NCBI GenBank assembly: GCA_003243425.1
Contig: QFQP01000019.1
Span: forward strand, 1-64,000
Direction of reading: 5' to 3'
DNA from: Archangium gephyra
GTDB lineage: Bacteria; Myxococcota; Myxococcia; Myxococcales; Myxococcaceae
DNA length: 64,000 nt
Shown here: piece by piece, positions 15,914 to 26,327 of the stretch
How positions within the stretch are numbered: position 1 is the first letter of the stretch
Layout: each line of letters opens with the position of its first letter
The notes under the pieces: generated by a model
Told to the model about the DNA's origin: nothing
The model's database searches: none
What the model saw: only the letters and a program-made list of their open reading frames with translations
Translations under genes and position numbers: made by a program

Positions 15914-17698
15914 ATGCTGGCGCTCCGTCGACTTCCCTGTTTCGTCATCGTCGCTGCCACCTCTGCCCTCGGGCGCATCGGTGGCGGTGAAAATTTCAAC
16001 TCCGGCAATTCGGACGACCGCGGTGGCGGCGACGGCGGCGCGATCGTCGAGCTGCTGGTGTGGCTCATCATCCGCCACCCGCAGGTCGGCATCCCCGTCG
16101 CGATCATCGTGGCCATCGGCTTCTTCATCTGGAAGGCGCGGAGCGGCGGCGACGCGTCGACCCGCAAGGCGATCGACCGCGCGGAAGCCGAGCGTCGCAC
16201 CAAAGTCAGCGCCGCCGCGGTCGACGGTTGGGTGAACGCGCTCAAGACGAAAGACCCCAACTTCGATCTGCTGAAGTTCTTCGACCGCACCCGCCGTCAG
16301 TTCCTCGAACTGCAGGACGCCTGGTTCAAACGGAACCTCGAGCCGGTGCGGAAGTACCTCAGCGACGCCACGTTCCAGCGGCTCGTCGTGCAGCTGAAGT
16401 TGATGGAGCTCGCCGGGGTTCGCGACGCCATCGCCGAGCCCGCGGTGGTCGACATGCAGATCATCGGCCTCGAGCAGAACGACTCGTTCGACTCGGTGCA
16501 CATTCGCGTCACGGCCGACCTGAAAGACACCGACGCGCCGTCGACGGCCACCGATGAGCAGGCCCTCGCGCTGGCGAAGAAACAGAAGGCCGAGCGCTTC
16601 ACCGAGGTGTGGACGTTCGTGCGAAAGCCCGGTGCGCAGACGAAGGTCGACGGCGACGTCAGCCAGGGCAAATGCCCGAACTGCGGTGCTCCGTTCGAAG
16701 GAGGCGCGGCCAACACGTGCGAGTTCTGCGGCGCGATCGTCAACAGCGGCAACTTCGACTGGGTGCTCTCGGAGATCACCCAGGGCAGCCAGCACCAGCC
16801 ACACCCTGCCCTGCCCGACGGCTTCGTGAAGGCCCGCCAGTCTGACCCCGCGCTCACCACGGAAGCGCTCGAAGACCGCGCGTCGCTCGTGTTCTGGAAG
16901 TGGATCGAGGCGCAGTCGCTCGGCGATCCGAGCCGCATGGCGAAGGTCTCGGTCGAGCAGTTCGGCGCCAGCCTGCAGAAGCGTGCCTTTCGCGAGGTGG
17001 CGGTCGGCGCGGTGAACACGCAGCAGCTCTCTCGGCAGAACGACAAAGACGTGGCGGCGATCGAAGTGCGCTGGAGCGCGAAGGTCGGCGCGGGCCAGAG
17101 CCAGCCGTTGCGCTACGTGATGCTCCTCGAGCGCGGCGCCGGCGCGAAGACGCCCGACGGGCACGGCATGTCGACCAACCGCTGCTCACAGTGCGGCGCG
17201 CCGCTGACCGACAACGGCCAGCCGGTCTGCGAGTTCTGCGGCAACGTGTTCAGCAGCGGCGCGAACGACTGGGTGCTCCGCGACGTCGGGAGTTGGGAGT
17301 GGTGGCGCGGCCACGGCGGTGTGCCGGCGACCTCGCGTGCCGCGCCGGCGGCAGCTCGCGTTCCAGATCGAGAAGAGCGTGAGCGGCTCGTGTACCTGAT
17401 GGCAGTGATGGCCAGGGCCGACGGCGTGGTGGACGAAAGCGAACGCAAGCTGCTGCGCATGGCCTCAGAGCGTTGGAACGTGCCGTGGGCCAACGTGGAG
17501 CTCGCGCTCAACGCGACCGGCGATTCACTGTTCGGGAAGTTGATCGTTCGCGGCTCGAGCGAGGCCGAGTCGTTCATGCGCGAGCTGGTGCAGGTCGCGA
17601 AGGCCGACGGGAAGATCGACGCGCGTGAACGGAAGCTGCTCGCGAGCGCGGCGACGCACCTCGGACTGTCTGGCCGTCTCGACGAGTTCCTGAAGTGA
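15914..17698 (+). CDS. Tim44-like membrane protein with two zinc ribbons and a TerB-like domain
   Basis: A protein of about 594 residues. N-terminal hydrophobic segment; a Gly/Asn-rich stretch (GGGENFNSGN, DRGGGDGG); one membrane helix (VGIPVAIIVAIGFFIW); a Tim44-type lipid-binding domain (FDLLKFFDRTRRQFLELQDAW); a first CxxC-CxxC ribbon (CPNCGAPFEGG, then CEFCGAI); a second Tim44-like unit; a second ribbon (CSQCGAPLTDNG, then CEFCGNV); and a C-terminal TerB-like helical domain (ADGVVDESERKLL, ADGKIDARERKLL). An in-frame TTG at 15902 is an alternative start. The combination suggests a membrane-tethered metal or stress sensor. Specific function unknown. Confidence 0.7.
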   Translation: MLALRRLPCFVIVAATSALGRIGGGENFNSGNSDDRGGGDGGAIVELLVWLIIRHPQVGIPVAIIVAIGFFIWKARSGGDASTRKAIDRAEAERRTKVSAAAVDGWVNALKTKDPNFDLLKFFDRTRRQFLELQDAWFKRNLEPVRKYLSDATFQRLVVQLKLMELAGVRDAIAEPAVVDMQIIGLEQNDSFDSVHIRVTADLKDTDAPSTATDEQALALAKKQKAERFTEVWTFVRKPGAQTKVDGDVSQGKCPNCGAPFEGGAANTCEFCGAIVNSGNFDWVLSEITQGSQHQPHPALPDGFVKARQSDPALTTEALEDRASLVFWKWIEAQSLGDPSRMAKVSVEQFGASLQKRAFREVAVGAVNTQQLSRQNDKDVAAIEVRWSAKVGAGQSQPLRYVMLLERGAGAKTPDGHGMSTNRCSQCGAPLTDNGQPVCEFCGNVFSSGANDWVLRDVGSWEWWRGHGGVPATSRAAPAAARVPDREERERLVYLMAVMARADGVVDESERKLLRMASERWNVPWANVELALNATGDSLFGKLIVRGSSEAESFMRELVQVAKADGKIDARERKLLASAATHLGLSGRLDEFLK

Positions 17699-18165
17699 CC
17701 TGGCTCGCGCTGCTCCTCGCCGCGACGCCGGTCGCCGCAGACCACGTCGAAGTGGGCGCCCTCGTGACCATTCCCCACGTCGCGCTCCGCCTTTCGGACC
17801 GGGAGCCTCTCGGCGCGGCGATCTCGGTGCCGTGGACACTGAAGCTGGTCGCGGCGAGCCCTCGGCCGTTCCTTCATCACTGGTTGCTCGTCGAACCAGG
17901 CGTCGTCATCGCCAAGGAGGTCGCCTTTCGAGGTCGGTTCGGCTTTCGGCTCACCGGCGAACTCACGAGTTGGCTGAACGTGGGCGCCGGCTTCGGCGTC
18001 TCGATCGACGTGCCGACCGCCGGCGTGGCCATCGCGCCGAGTCCGGAAGTCATGGTGCGCGTCGGCTCGGGGCCCACGGGTTACGGCGTGGCGTTCGCAC
18101 GACTCGAGCCGCAGCTCGATCACAGCGTCGTCGGCTACGTGGGCGTCGGCTACGCGTTCTGGTGA
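17695..18165 (+). CDS. Small secreted, barrel-like protein of unknown function
   Basis: This 156-residue protein begins with a compact signal peptide (MTWLALLLAATPVAA, then DHVEVG). The rest is made of alternating polar/non-polar strands ending in an aromatic residue (VVGYVGVGYAFW), the pattern of small outer-membrane beta-barrels. The GTG at 17695 overlaps the stop of the Tim44-TerB gene, so the two are coupled. It is followed without a gap by the DNA polymerase gene. No named family recognised. Confidence 0.6.
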   Translation: MTWLALLLAATPVAADHVEVGALVTIPHVALRLSDREPLGAAISVPWTLKLVAASPRPFLHHWLLVEPGVVIAKEVAFRGRFGFRLTGELTSWLNVGAGFGVSIDVPTAGVAIAPSPEVMVRVGSGPTGYGVAFARLEPQLDHSVVGYVGVGYAFW

Positions 18166-18168
18166 TTG

Positions 18169-20475
18169 GTGCGCCAGACGATTCACGCGTTCGTGTTGTC
18201 GATCGACTGGCGTGACACGCCGCGCGGGCTCGAGCTGACGCTGTGGGCTTCTTCACCCGATCGCGGCGTCATCTGCGCGACGTTCCCGAAGCAGGAAGCG
18301 GTGATGTTCGTCGCGCGTCACGTGCGCACCACTTCGGGCCGGCGCGTCGCGCGCGACCTGAAGACCAGGGAAGGCACGCCCATCGACGCCGTGTATTTCA
18401 CCACGCAACGCGCGTTGCTCGACGAGCGCACCTCGCTGCGCGCCGCTGGCGAGGTCACGCTGGAGTCAGACGTGAAGCCCTCGAGCCGCTTCGCGATGGA
18501 GCGTTTCATCAAAGGTGGCGTCGCGCTCACCGGTACCGCGGTCACCCGTGACGGCATCACGCGCATGATGAACCCGGCGATCAAGGCCGCCGAGGTCACG
18601 CCCACGCTCCGCACGCTCTCGCTCGACATCGAGACCGACGGTTGGGACGGCCCGGTGCTCTCGATCGCGTTCGTGGGCGACGCCTTCGAGAAGGTCTTGA
18701 TGACGGGCACCGGCGACGTGCCCGGTGTCACCTTCTTCGCGTCAGAGCGCGCGATGCTCGAGGCGGCGTTCAAGCTCATCCGCGCGCATGACCCCGACGC
18801 GCTCCTCGGGTGGAACGTCGTCGACTTCGACCTGCGTGTGCTCGGCGAGCGGGCCACGAAGTCGGGGCTCCCGTTCAACATCGGCCGCGCCGGTGAGGTG
18901 GCGCGGGTGCTCGAAGGCGATTCGGCGCAGTCAGTGTCGATCGCCCGTGTGCCGGGTCGCGTGGTGCTCGACGGTGTCGCCACGTTGAGGAACGCGTCGT
19001 GGGCCTTCGAGCGCTACACGCTGGAGCACGTGTCGCAGACGCTCCTGGGCCGCGGCAAGAAGCGCGAAGCCGGCGTGAATCCGCTGACCGAGATCCGCCG
19101 CATGCACCGCGAAGATCAGCAGGCCCTGGCGGCCTACAACCTCGAAGACGCGCGACTCGTGCGCGACATCTTCGCCAGGGGAAAGCTGATCGAATTCCTG
19201 GTTCAGCGAACACGGCTCACCGGGCTGTTGCTCGACCGTCAGGGCGGCTCGGTCGCGGCCTTGGACTACCTCTATCTGCCCAAGCTCCACCGGCGCGGCT
19301 ACGTCGCGAACGACGTGGGCATGCTCGACCCGATGCCCTCGCCCGGCGGCCATGTGCTCGAGGGAATTCCCGGGCTGATGCGCAACGTCGCGTCGTTCGA
19401 TTTCCGTTCGCTGTACCCGAGCATCGTGCGGACGTTTCAGGTCGACCCGCTCGCGCTGTGGGTTCCGGGCGTCGATCCCGTCGAAGGCTTCGAAGGCGCC
19501 CGCTTCGCGCGCACGGGCGGAATTCTTCCCGAGATCATCAGCGGGCTTCACGAAGAACGAACGCGCGCACGTGAGTCGGGCAACGAGACGCTCTCGACGG
19601 CGATCAAGATCCTGATGAACTCGTTCTACGGCGTGCTCGGCACACCCGGCTCACGCTTCTTCGACCCGCGCCTCGCGACGTCGATCACGCGCCGCGGTCA
19701 CGAGATCATCGAGCGCTCGAAACAGTTCTTCGAGCAGCGCGGCCATCAGGTCGTCTACGGAGACACCGACTCACTCTTCGTTCGTCTTCCCGAGTCGCTC
19801 GACGAGGCCGCTGCCCGTGACGAGAGCCGGCGCCTCGCGGCCGACCTCAATGCGTTCTGGAAGGACACCATCGCCAGAGAACACCGGCTCGAGTCGCACC
19901 TCGAGATGCGCTTCGACGCGCTGTTTCTCCGGTTCCTGATGCCTTCACTCCGCGGCCAGGACCGGGGGAGCAAGAAGCGTTACGCCGGCCTGGTGCGAGG
20001 CAGCGACGGAACGCCGAGCCTGGTGATCCGCGGGCTCGAGGCCATTCGTACCGACTGGACACCGCTGGCCCGCGAAGCCCAGCGCGAGTTCTTCATGAAG
20101 GTCTTCACCGATCAGCCCTGGGAGTCGTGGCTCATCGAGCTTCGCAATCGCGTGCTCAGCGGCGCGGTCGACGACAAGCTCGTGTATCGCCGCCGGCTCC
20201 GTCGTGATGTCGACGCCTACGAATCGAACCTGCCGCCGCACGTGAAAGCCGCGCGCATGGTGGCCGAAAGCGACGACGCCGATGACTCACCGATGAACGA
20301 AGTTGAGTACCTGATGACGACGAAGGGCCCGCAACCGCTCGGGCAGATCACCGCCCCCATCGACTACGCGCACTACCTCGACAAGCAGCTGGCGCCGGCG
20401 CTCGACGTGTTGCTCGCGCAGCTCGGCACCAGCTGGGACCGGCTCGCAGGCAATCAACTGCAGCTGTTCGAATGA
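18169..20475 (+). CDS. polB: Family B DNA polymerase (DNA polymerase II)
   Basis: A protein of 768 residues, close to the 783 of E. coli Pol II. The exonuclease motif LSLDIETDGWDG is at about residue 145. Polymerase motif A is SFDFRSLYPSIVR, motif B contains LMNSFYGVLG, and motif C is VYGDTDSLF, with all catalytic Asp present. The C-terminus ends NQLQLFE, a beta-clamp-binding motif of the QLxLF type. Pol II restarts stalled forks and bypasses lesions. I chose the GTG at 18169; a TTG one codon earlier is possible. The stop of the preceding gene abuts the start. Confidence 0.9.
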   Translation: MRQTIHAFVLSIDWRDTPRGLELTLWASSPDRGVICATFPKQEAVMFVARHVRTTSGRRVARDLKTREGTPIDAVYFTTQRALLDERTSLRAAGEVTLESDVKPSSRFAMERFIKGGVALTGTAVTRDGITRMMNPAIKAAEVTPTLRTLSLDIETDGWDGPVLSIAFVGDAFEKVLMTGTGDVPGVTFFASERAMLEAAFKLIRAHDPDALLGWNVVDFDLRVLGERATKSGLPFNIGRAGEVARVLEGDSAQSVSIARVPGRVVLDGVATLRNASWAFERYTLEHVSQTLLGRGKKREAGVNPLTEIRRMHREDQQALAAYNLEDARLVRDIFARGKLIEFLVQRTRLTGLLLDRQGGSVAALDYLYLPKLHRRGYVANDVGMLDPMPSPGGHVLEGIPGLMRNVASFDFRSLYPSIVRTFQVDPLALWVPGVDPVEGFEGARFARTGGILPEIISGLHEERTRARESGNETLSTAIKILMNSFYGVLGTPGSRFFDPRLATSITRRGHEIIERSKQFFEQRGHQVVYGDTDSLFVRLPESLDEAAARDESRRLAADLNAFWKDTIAREHRLESHLEMRFDALFLRFLMPSLRGQDRGSKKRYAGLVRGSDGTPSLVIRGLEAIRTDWTPLAREAQREFFMKVFTDQPWESWLIELRNRVLSGAVDDKLVYRRRLRRDVDAYESNLPPHVKAARMVAESDDADDSPMNEVEYLMTTKGPQPLGQITAPIDYAHYLDKQLAPALDVLLAQLGTSWDRLAGNQLQLFE

Positions 20476-20511
20476 TCGTCGGTCGTACCTGTCGAGAGAC
20501 GCGCCCGCGGC

Positions 20512-20895
20512 TCACTCGAGCGAGGCGATCTTCCACTGCGCGTCTTCGCGCACGAGCCGCAGGCGGCGATCGTGGTGCAGCGGCAACGATGCGGCCGAAT
20601 CGCTGAGCTGAAACGGCGCGCTACGCGCGGCACGAATGGCATCGACGCGCGCACGAGCGTTCGGCTCGAGCTCGAAGTCGGTCCGCAAGCGCGTCACGTC
20701 GTAGCGATCGCGGAGCGACTTCGCGAGCAGCGCGTGCACGCCCTCGAAATTCTTCGCGTCGACCGCGGTCAGAAAGGCATCGACCGTCGCGCGTGGCGCA
20801 GCCGCGACATCGACCGGCGCTTCGACGACGGGTGGAGGCACCGGAGGCGTCGTCGCACAACCCGACAACGCAGCTGCCAGCGCGGACCACTTCAC
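20512..20895 (-). CDS. Small lipoprotein, NTF2/DUF4878-like
   Basis: A 127-residue lipoprotein: MKWSALAAALSGC gives the lipobox (LSGC). A Pro/Val-rich linker follows, then a compact region with the pattern ATVDAFLTAVDAKNFEGVHAL and a terminal strand VREDAQWKIASLE. That is the layout of NTF2-like folds, where a helix pair is followed by a beta sheet ending in Trp-Lys-Ile. The GTG start overlaps the preceding gene (GTGA). Exported; ligand unknown. Confidence 0.6.
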   Translation of the reverse strand: MKWSALAAALSGCATTPPVPPPVVEAPVDVAAAPRATVDAFLTAVDAKNFEGVHALLAKSLRDRYDVTRLRTDFELEPNARARVDAIRAARSAPFQLSDSAASLPLHHDRRLRLVREDAQWKIASLE

Positions 20896-21191
20896 GGCGT
20901 GCCAGCGTCGATCACGAAGCGAGCCGTGGGGAGCGCGTCACGCATCGTGGGCATCGGGCGAACGCGGCCTCTGCCCTCTCCCGACAACGCGCGCGCCGGC
21001 AACACGGCGGGCGGCTCCACCATCATGCGGTTCACGTTGGCAGGCAGCGGCGCGCTGGGTTGCACGAGCGGCAGTTGCGGTTGCGTCGGCGGCGACGCAG
21101 GCGTCACTTCGCCCGTCGACGGCTTCCACACGGACAACGCGATGACGGTGAGAACGAACGCAACGACTGCTCCGATGGCGACCTGCCGCAT
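20892..21191 (-). CDS. Single-pass membrane protein, Pro-rich, unknown function
   Basis: From the ATG at 21191 the protein has 99 residues: one membrane helix near the N-terminus (VAIGAVVAFVLTVIALSVW) and a Pro/Arg-rich outside region (PTQPQLPLVQPSAPLP). Further in-frame starts exist upstream (21242 and beyond) but they would overlap the hutU start on the other strand. It is coupled to the following lipoprotein gene by a GTGA overlap. Divergent from hutU with 49 bases between. Function not recognised. Confidence 0.5.
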   Translation of the reverse strand: MRQVAIGAVVAFVLTVIALSVWKPSTGEVTPASPPTQPQLPLVQPSAPLPANVNRMMVEPPAVLPARALSGEGRGRVRPMPTMRDALPTARFVIDAGTP

Positions 21192-21240
21192 GAGAACGCG
21201 CTTACCCGATGCCTGAAGCGCTGGTCTATACCCGCGCGCC

Positions 21241-22898
<1,658 letters not shown>

Positions 22899-22902
<4 letters not shown>

Positions 22903-24113
22903 GCTTCGATCTCCTCATTCGCAACACGTCGGAAGTGGTGACGTGCACCGGCGAGGGCACCGCCGAGGCGATGCTCGCGCCCATCAAGCGCGGGTGCGTC
23001 GGCATTCGTGAGGGCCGCATCGCGTGGCTGGGCACCGAGCCGACGGAAGGCGCGACGCTCGAGCTCGACGCGCGGGGCGGCTTCGTCGGTCCCGGGTTCG
23101 TCGACTGCCACACGCACGTGGTGTTCGCGGGCGATCGCTCCGACGAATTCGAGCTGCGCTGTCAGGGCCGCACGTATCTCGAGATCGCCGCGACCGGCGG
23201 CGGCATCGCGAAGACCGTCACCGCGACGCGCGCTGCGAACGAAGACCAGCTGTTCAAGCTCGCCCTGCCCCGCCTCGAGCGGCTGCTGAAACACGGCGTG
23301 ACGACGGCCGAGGTGAAGAGCGGCTACGGGCTCGACGTGGAGTCCGAGCTGCGGATGCTCCGCGTCGTGCGCCGGTTGGGAGAACAGCAGCCGATTTCGC
23401 TGGTCGGCACCCTGCTCGCGCTCCACGCCATTCCGCCGGAGTTCAAGACCGATCGCGCCGGCTGGGTGAGGCTGGTGATCGACGAGCTGATCCCGCGTGT
23501 GGCGTCGGAGGGGCTGGCGCGCTTCAACGACGTCTTCGTCGAACAAACGGCCTTCACGCATGACGAGGCGCGCGCGGTGTTGGAAGCCGGCCTTCGTCAC
23601 GGGCTCAAGCCGCGTCTGCACGTGGATCAGATGACGGCGAACGGTGGCGCGCAGCTGGCGGCGTCACTCGGCGCGGTCACCGCCGATCACCTCGAGCAGA
23701 TTTCTGCCGAAGGCATCGCGGCGCTCGCACGCTCGGGGACCGTCGCCGTCTTCGCACCCACGTCGACGTTGTTCGCCAGAGCGCGGCCGTTTGCTCCGGG
23801 TCGTGCGCTGCGTGACGCGGGCGTGCGCGTCGCGCTCTGCACCAACTGCAACCCCGGCAGCTCCCACAGTGAGAACGTGTTCCTGGCGATCGGCCTCGCG
23901 TGCGTCGAAAACGGCATGACGCCCGCCGAGGCGTACCTGGGCTTCACGCGCTTCGGCGCCGACGCGATCGCTGATTCTTCGCTGGGCCGCCTGCAGGTCG
24001 GCGCGCCGGCAGACGTGACGATCTTCAGCGCCGACAGCTACCGCGCGTTGCCGTACCACTTCGCGATGAACTCGGTGGCCCACGTGGTGAAAGACGGTCA
24101 GCTCGTCTTCTAG
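22899..24113 (+). CDS. hutI: Imidazolonepropionase
   Basis: The 404-residue protein is an amidohydrolase with the metal motif DCHTHVVFAGDR, the family block RTYLEIAATGGGIAKTV, a second His in LHVDQMTANGGAQLA, TADHLEQIS and the Asn/Cys segment ALCTNCNPGSSHSE. It hydrolyses imidazolonepropionate to N-formimino-L-glutamate, the third step of histidine breakdown, directly after HutU. The GTG at 22899 overlaps the hutU stop; an open frame extends upstream inside hutU but is a shadow. About 168 bases without a clear feature follow. Confidence 0.95.
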
Positions 24114-24281
24114 ATCACTCCGAGGCAGGTCGAGCGCCTTGCCGTGTGCACCTGCTTCGAGCGCCACCTGCGACGCGACCTCCGCGCTCGCGAGCACGTG
24201 CGCCAGAATCACTTCGAGCAGCGACCTGCATACACGGACTGGTTTCCATCGAGCGGAGCGGGCGGTACAAGCGTTCGCGCG

Positions 24282-24995
24282 ATGTGCCGAATTTTCGCCG
24301 TTCGTTCTTCGGAGCCCATCAGCGTTCGTCCCGCCTTCGATCGCCTGCGCAAACTCGCCGGCGAGCACAAAGATGGCTGGGGCATCGCCACTTTTCGTGA
24401 AACCGAACGTACGCACGATCGCTGCGTCGATTCAGCCGAACACTGTCTGCGCTTCGACAAGTACGGGCACGAGCTGACGCAGTCGATGATGGTGCACATC
24501 CGCCTCGCGTCGGTCGGCACGGTTCACGATCGCAACAACCACCCGTTCAGCGCCGGCCCCTGGGTGTTCATGCACAACGGCACGCTGAAGAACTTCGAGA
24601 AGCACCGCGCGGAATTCGAAGCGCAGATCGACCCGGCGATTCGCGCCGAGCTCGTCGGCGAAACCGATTCGGAACGTTGCTTCGCGCTGTTCCGAACCTT
24701 CCTCGGCACCGGAGACGATGTAGCCGGCGCGTTGGCGAAGACCTTCCGAACGGCGGAGGCGATCTGCGACGACGCCAGCGAAGGGAAACGGTCGGCGATG
24801 AACTTCCTGGTGAGCGACGGTAAGCGCTTCTTTGCCACGCGGCGCGATCGCACGTTGTTCGCTGCAGCCACCAACATCACCGCCTGCATCGCGAGTGAAG
24901 AGCTGCTGCCCGACCTGCCGTGGTTGGAGGTCCCCCAGGACTCGATGGTCACCATCAACGAGCGCTTGATGCTCTCGATGAACCCCATTCCATGA
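24282..24995 (+). CDS. Class II glutamine amidotransferase
   Basis: A 237-residue protein starting MCRIFAV, so Cys2 is exposed as the N-terminal nucleophile after Met removal. KDGWGIATF, HIRLASVGTVHDRNNHPF and FMHNGTLKNFEKH match the class II (YafJ/DUG3-like) amidotransferase family. GETDSERCF follows. Such proteins release ammonia from glutamine or cleave gamma-glutamyl bonds. Its stop overlaps the next start (ATGA). No partner ammonia acceptor lies next to it, so the substrate is unknown. Confidence 0.85.
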   Translation: MCRIFAVRSSEPISVRPAFDRLRKLAGEHKDGWGIATFRETERTHDRCVDSAEHCLRFDKYGHELTQSMMVHIRLASVGTVHDRNNHPFSAGPWVFMHNGTLKNFEKHRAEFEAQIDPAIRAELVGETDSERCFALFRTFLGTGDDVAGALAKTFRTAEAICDDASEGKRSAMNFLVSDGKRFFATRRDRTLFAAATNITACIASEELLPDLPWLEVPQDSMVTINERLMLSMNPIP

Positions 24996-25873
24996 AGCCG
25001 AGCGACCTCGCCGTCACGCATCACACCATCGCGTTGAGCAAGCTGCGCATGCACTACGTCGACGCGGGCGAAGGTCCGCTCGTGGTGTTGCTGCACGGCT
25101 TCCCCGAGAACTGGTGGTCGTGGCGGTACCAGATTCAGCCGCTGGTCGACGCGGGCTTCCGCGTCATCGCGCCCGATCTCCGGGGCTACGGCGACACCGA
25201 CAAGCACGGCCCGTACGACATCGACACCATCACCGACGACGTGTGCCAACTCATCTCGGCGCTCGGCTTCGGCAAGGTGAAGATCGTCGGTCACGACTGG
25301 GGCGGCGCGGTCGCCTGGCATCTGGCGTCGAAGCGGCCGGAGTTCTGCGAGCGGCTCACGGTGATGAACTGCCCTCACCCGGTGATCATGCGCGAGGCGC
25401 TCATCAACAAGCCCTCATGGCCGCAGCTGAAGAAGAGCTGGTACTTCTTCTTCTTCCAGCTCCCGCTCCTGCCCGAGTGGCTGCTCACGCGTCGCGACGC
25501 GCAAGGCACGGTGCGCACCATCAAGGGCTCGTCGATCGATCGCTCGCACTTCTCTGCCGAGGAGATGCGGCCGTTCCGCGACGGCATTCAGAAGCCTGGC
25601 GCCGCGAAGGCGATGATCGGCTGGTATCGCCACATCGTCCGCGAAGGCCTGACGAACCCGTTCAACCCGCCGGCCTACGAGCAGATCGACGTCGACACGC
25701 TGCTCATCTGGGGAATGAAGGACCCTGCGCTCGGCTACACCGAGCTGGTGCCCGGTACCGAGAAGCACGTGCCGAAGTTGAAGCTGGTGCAGGTGCCTGA
25801 CTGCGGGCACTTCGTGCAGGCCGAGCGGCCCGACGCGGTGAACCCGGCACTCATTTCTTTTCTGCGCGCGTGA
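24992..25873 (+). CDS. Alpha/beta hydrolase, epoxide hydrolase-like
   Basis: A 293-residue alpha/beta hydrolase. HGFPENWWSWRYQ (residues 35-47) and VGHDWGGAVAW give an Asp nucleophile (Asp102) in place of Ser, as in epoxide hydrolases and haloalkane dehalogenases. The acid WGMKDPALG and the His of CGHFVQAERP complete the triad. The HGFP motif favours epoxide hydrolase. It starts inside the stop of the amidotransferase gene and its end overlaps the convergent tsaE by 23 bases. Confidence 0.85.
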   Translation: MKPSDLAVTHHTIALSKLRMHYVDAGEGPLVVLLHGFPENWWSWRYQIQPLVDAGFRVIAPDLRGYGDTDKHGPYDIDTITDDVCQLISALGFGKVKIVGHDWGGAVAWHLASKRPEFCERLTVMNCPHPVIMREALINKPSWPQLKKSWYFFFFQLPLLPEWLLTRRDAQGTVRTIKGSSIDRSHFSAEEMRPFRDGIQKPGAAKAMIGWYRHIVREGLTNPFNPPAYEQIDVDTLLIWGMKDPALGYTELVPGTEKHVPKLKLVQVPDCGHFVQAERPDAVNPALISFLRA

Positions 25874-26327
25874 GCCAGCGCTCGAGGAGCGCTTCGCTCT
25901 TCGGTCCCGACGTCGTGAAGTGAATCGTTCGCGTCTCGGGCGTGGTGACCTCGAGCGTGAGTCGCAGGGCGTCATCGGGTGCCGCGGTGGGAATGTGTTC
26001 GACCCACTCCACGAGGAACGCGGCGTCTTCGAGCTCGAAATAGCCCGTCGCGTACAGATCGTCTTCCGAGGTCAACCGGTAGAGATCCGCGTGGTGCAGC
26101 GGAACGCGGCCACGGTAGCTCTGAACGATGGAATACGTGGGCGACGAGACGTCATCGAGCGGAACGCCGGCGCCGTCGGCCACCCCGCGCGAGAACAGCG
26201 TCTTCCCTGCGCCGAGCTGTCCAGTCAAACCGACGAAATCGGACACCTCGAGCGACGCACCCAGCGCCTGCCCGAGCGCGAACGTCTCGTCGGCTGAAGA
26301 CGACTTCAGCGATCCCACAGGCGCCAC
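25851..26327 (-). CDS. tsaE: tRNA threonylcarbamoyladenosine protein TsaE
   Basis: A 158-residue P-loop ATPase with Walker A GQLGAGKT at residues 36-43, followed by SSPTYSIVQSY and HHADLYRL, all typical of TsaE (YjeE). It drives the TsaBDE complex that makes t6A37 in ANN-decoding tRNAs. The GTG at 26327 overlaps the end of nnr by 22 bases; a GTG three codons later would still overlap. The C-terminus overlaps the convergent hydrolase gene. Confidence 0.92.
   Translation of the reverse strand: MAPVGSLKSSSADETFALGQALGASLEVSDFVGLTGQLGAGKTLFSRGVADGAGVPLDDVSSPTYSIVQSYRGRVPLHHADLYRLTSEDDLYATGYFELEDAAFLVEWVEHIPTAAPDDALRLTLEVTTPETRTIHFTTSGPKSEALLERWLTRAEKK

Noticed and set aside
15814..16290. Upstream extension of the enoyl-CoA hydratase frame
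   Set aside because: It is Ser/Arg-rich, has no crotonase similarity and lies opposite the Tim44-like gene. The ATG at 15813 begins the family.
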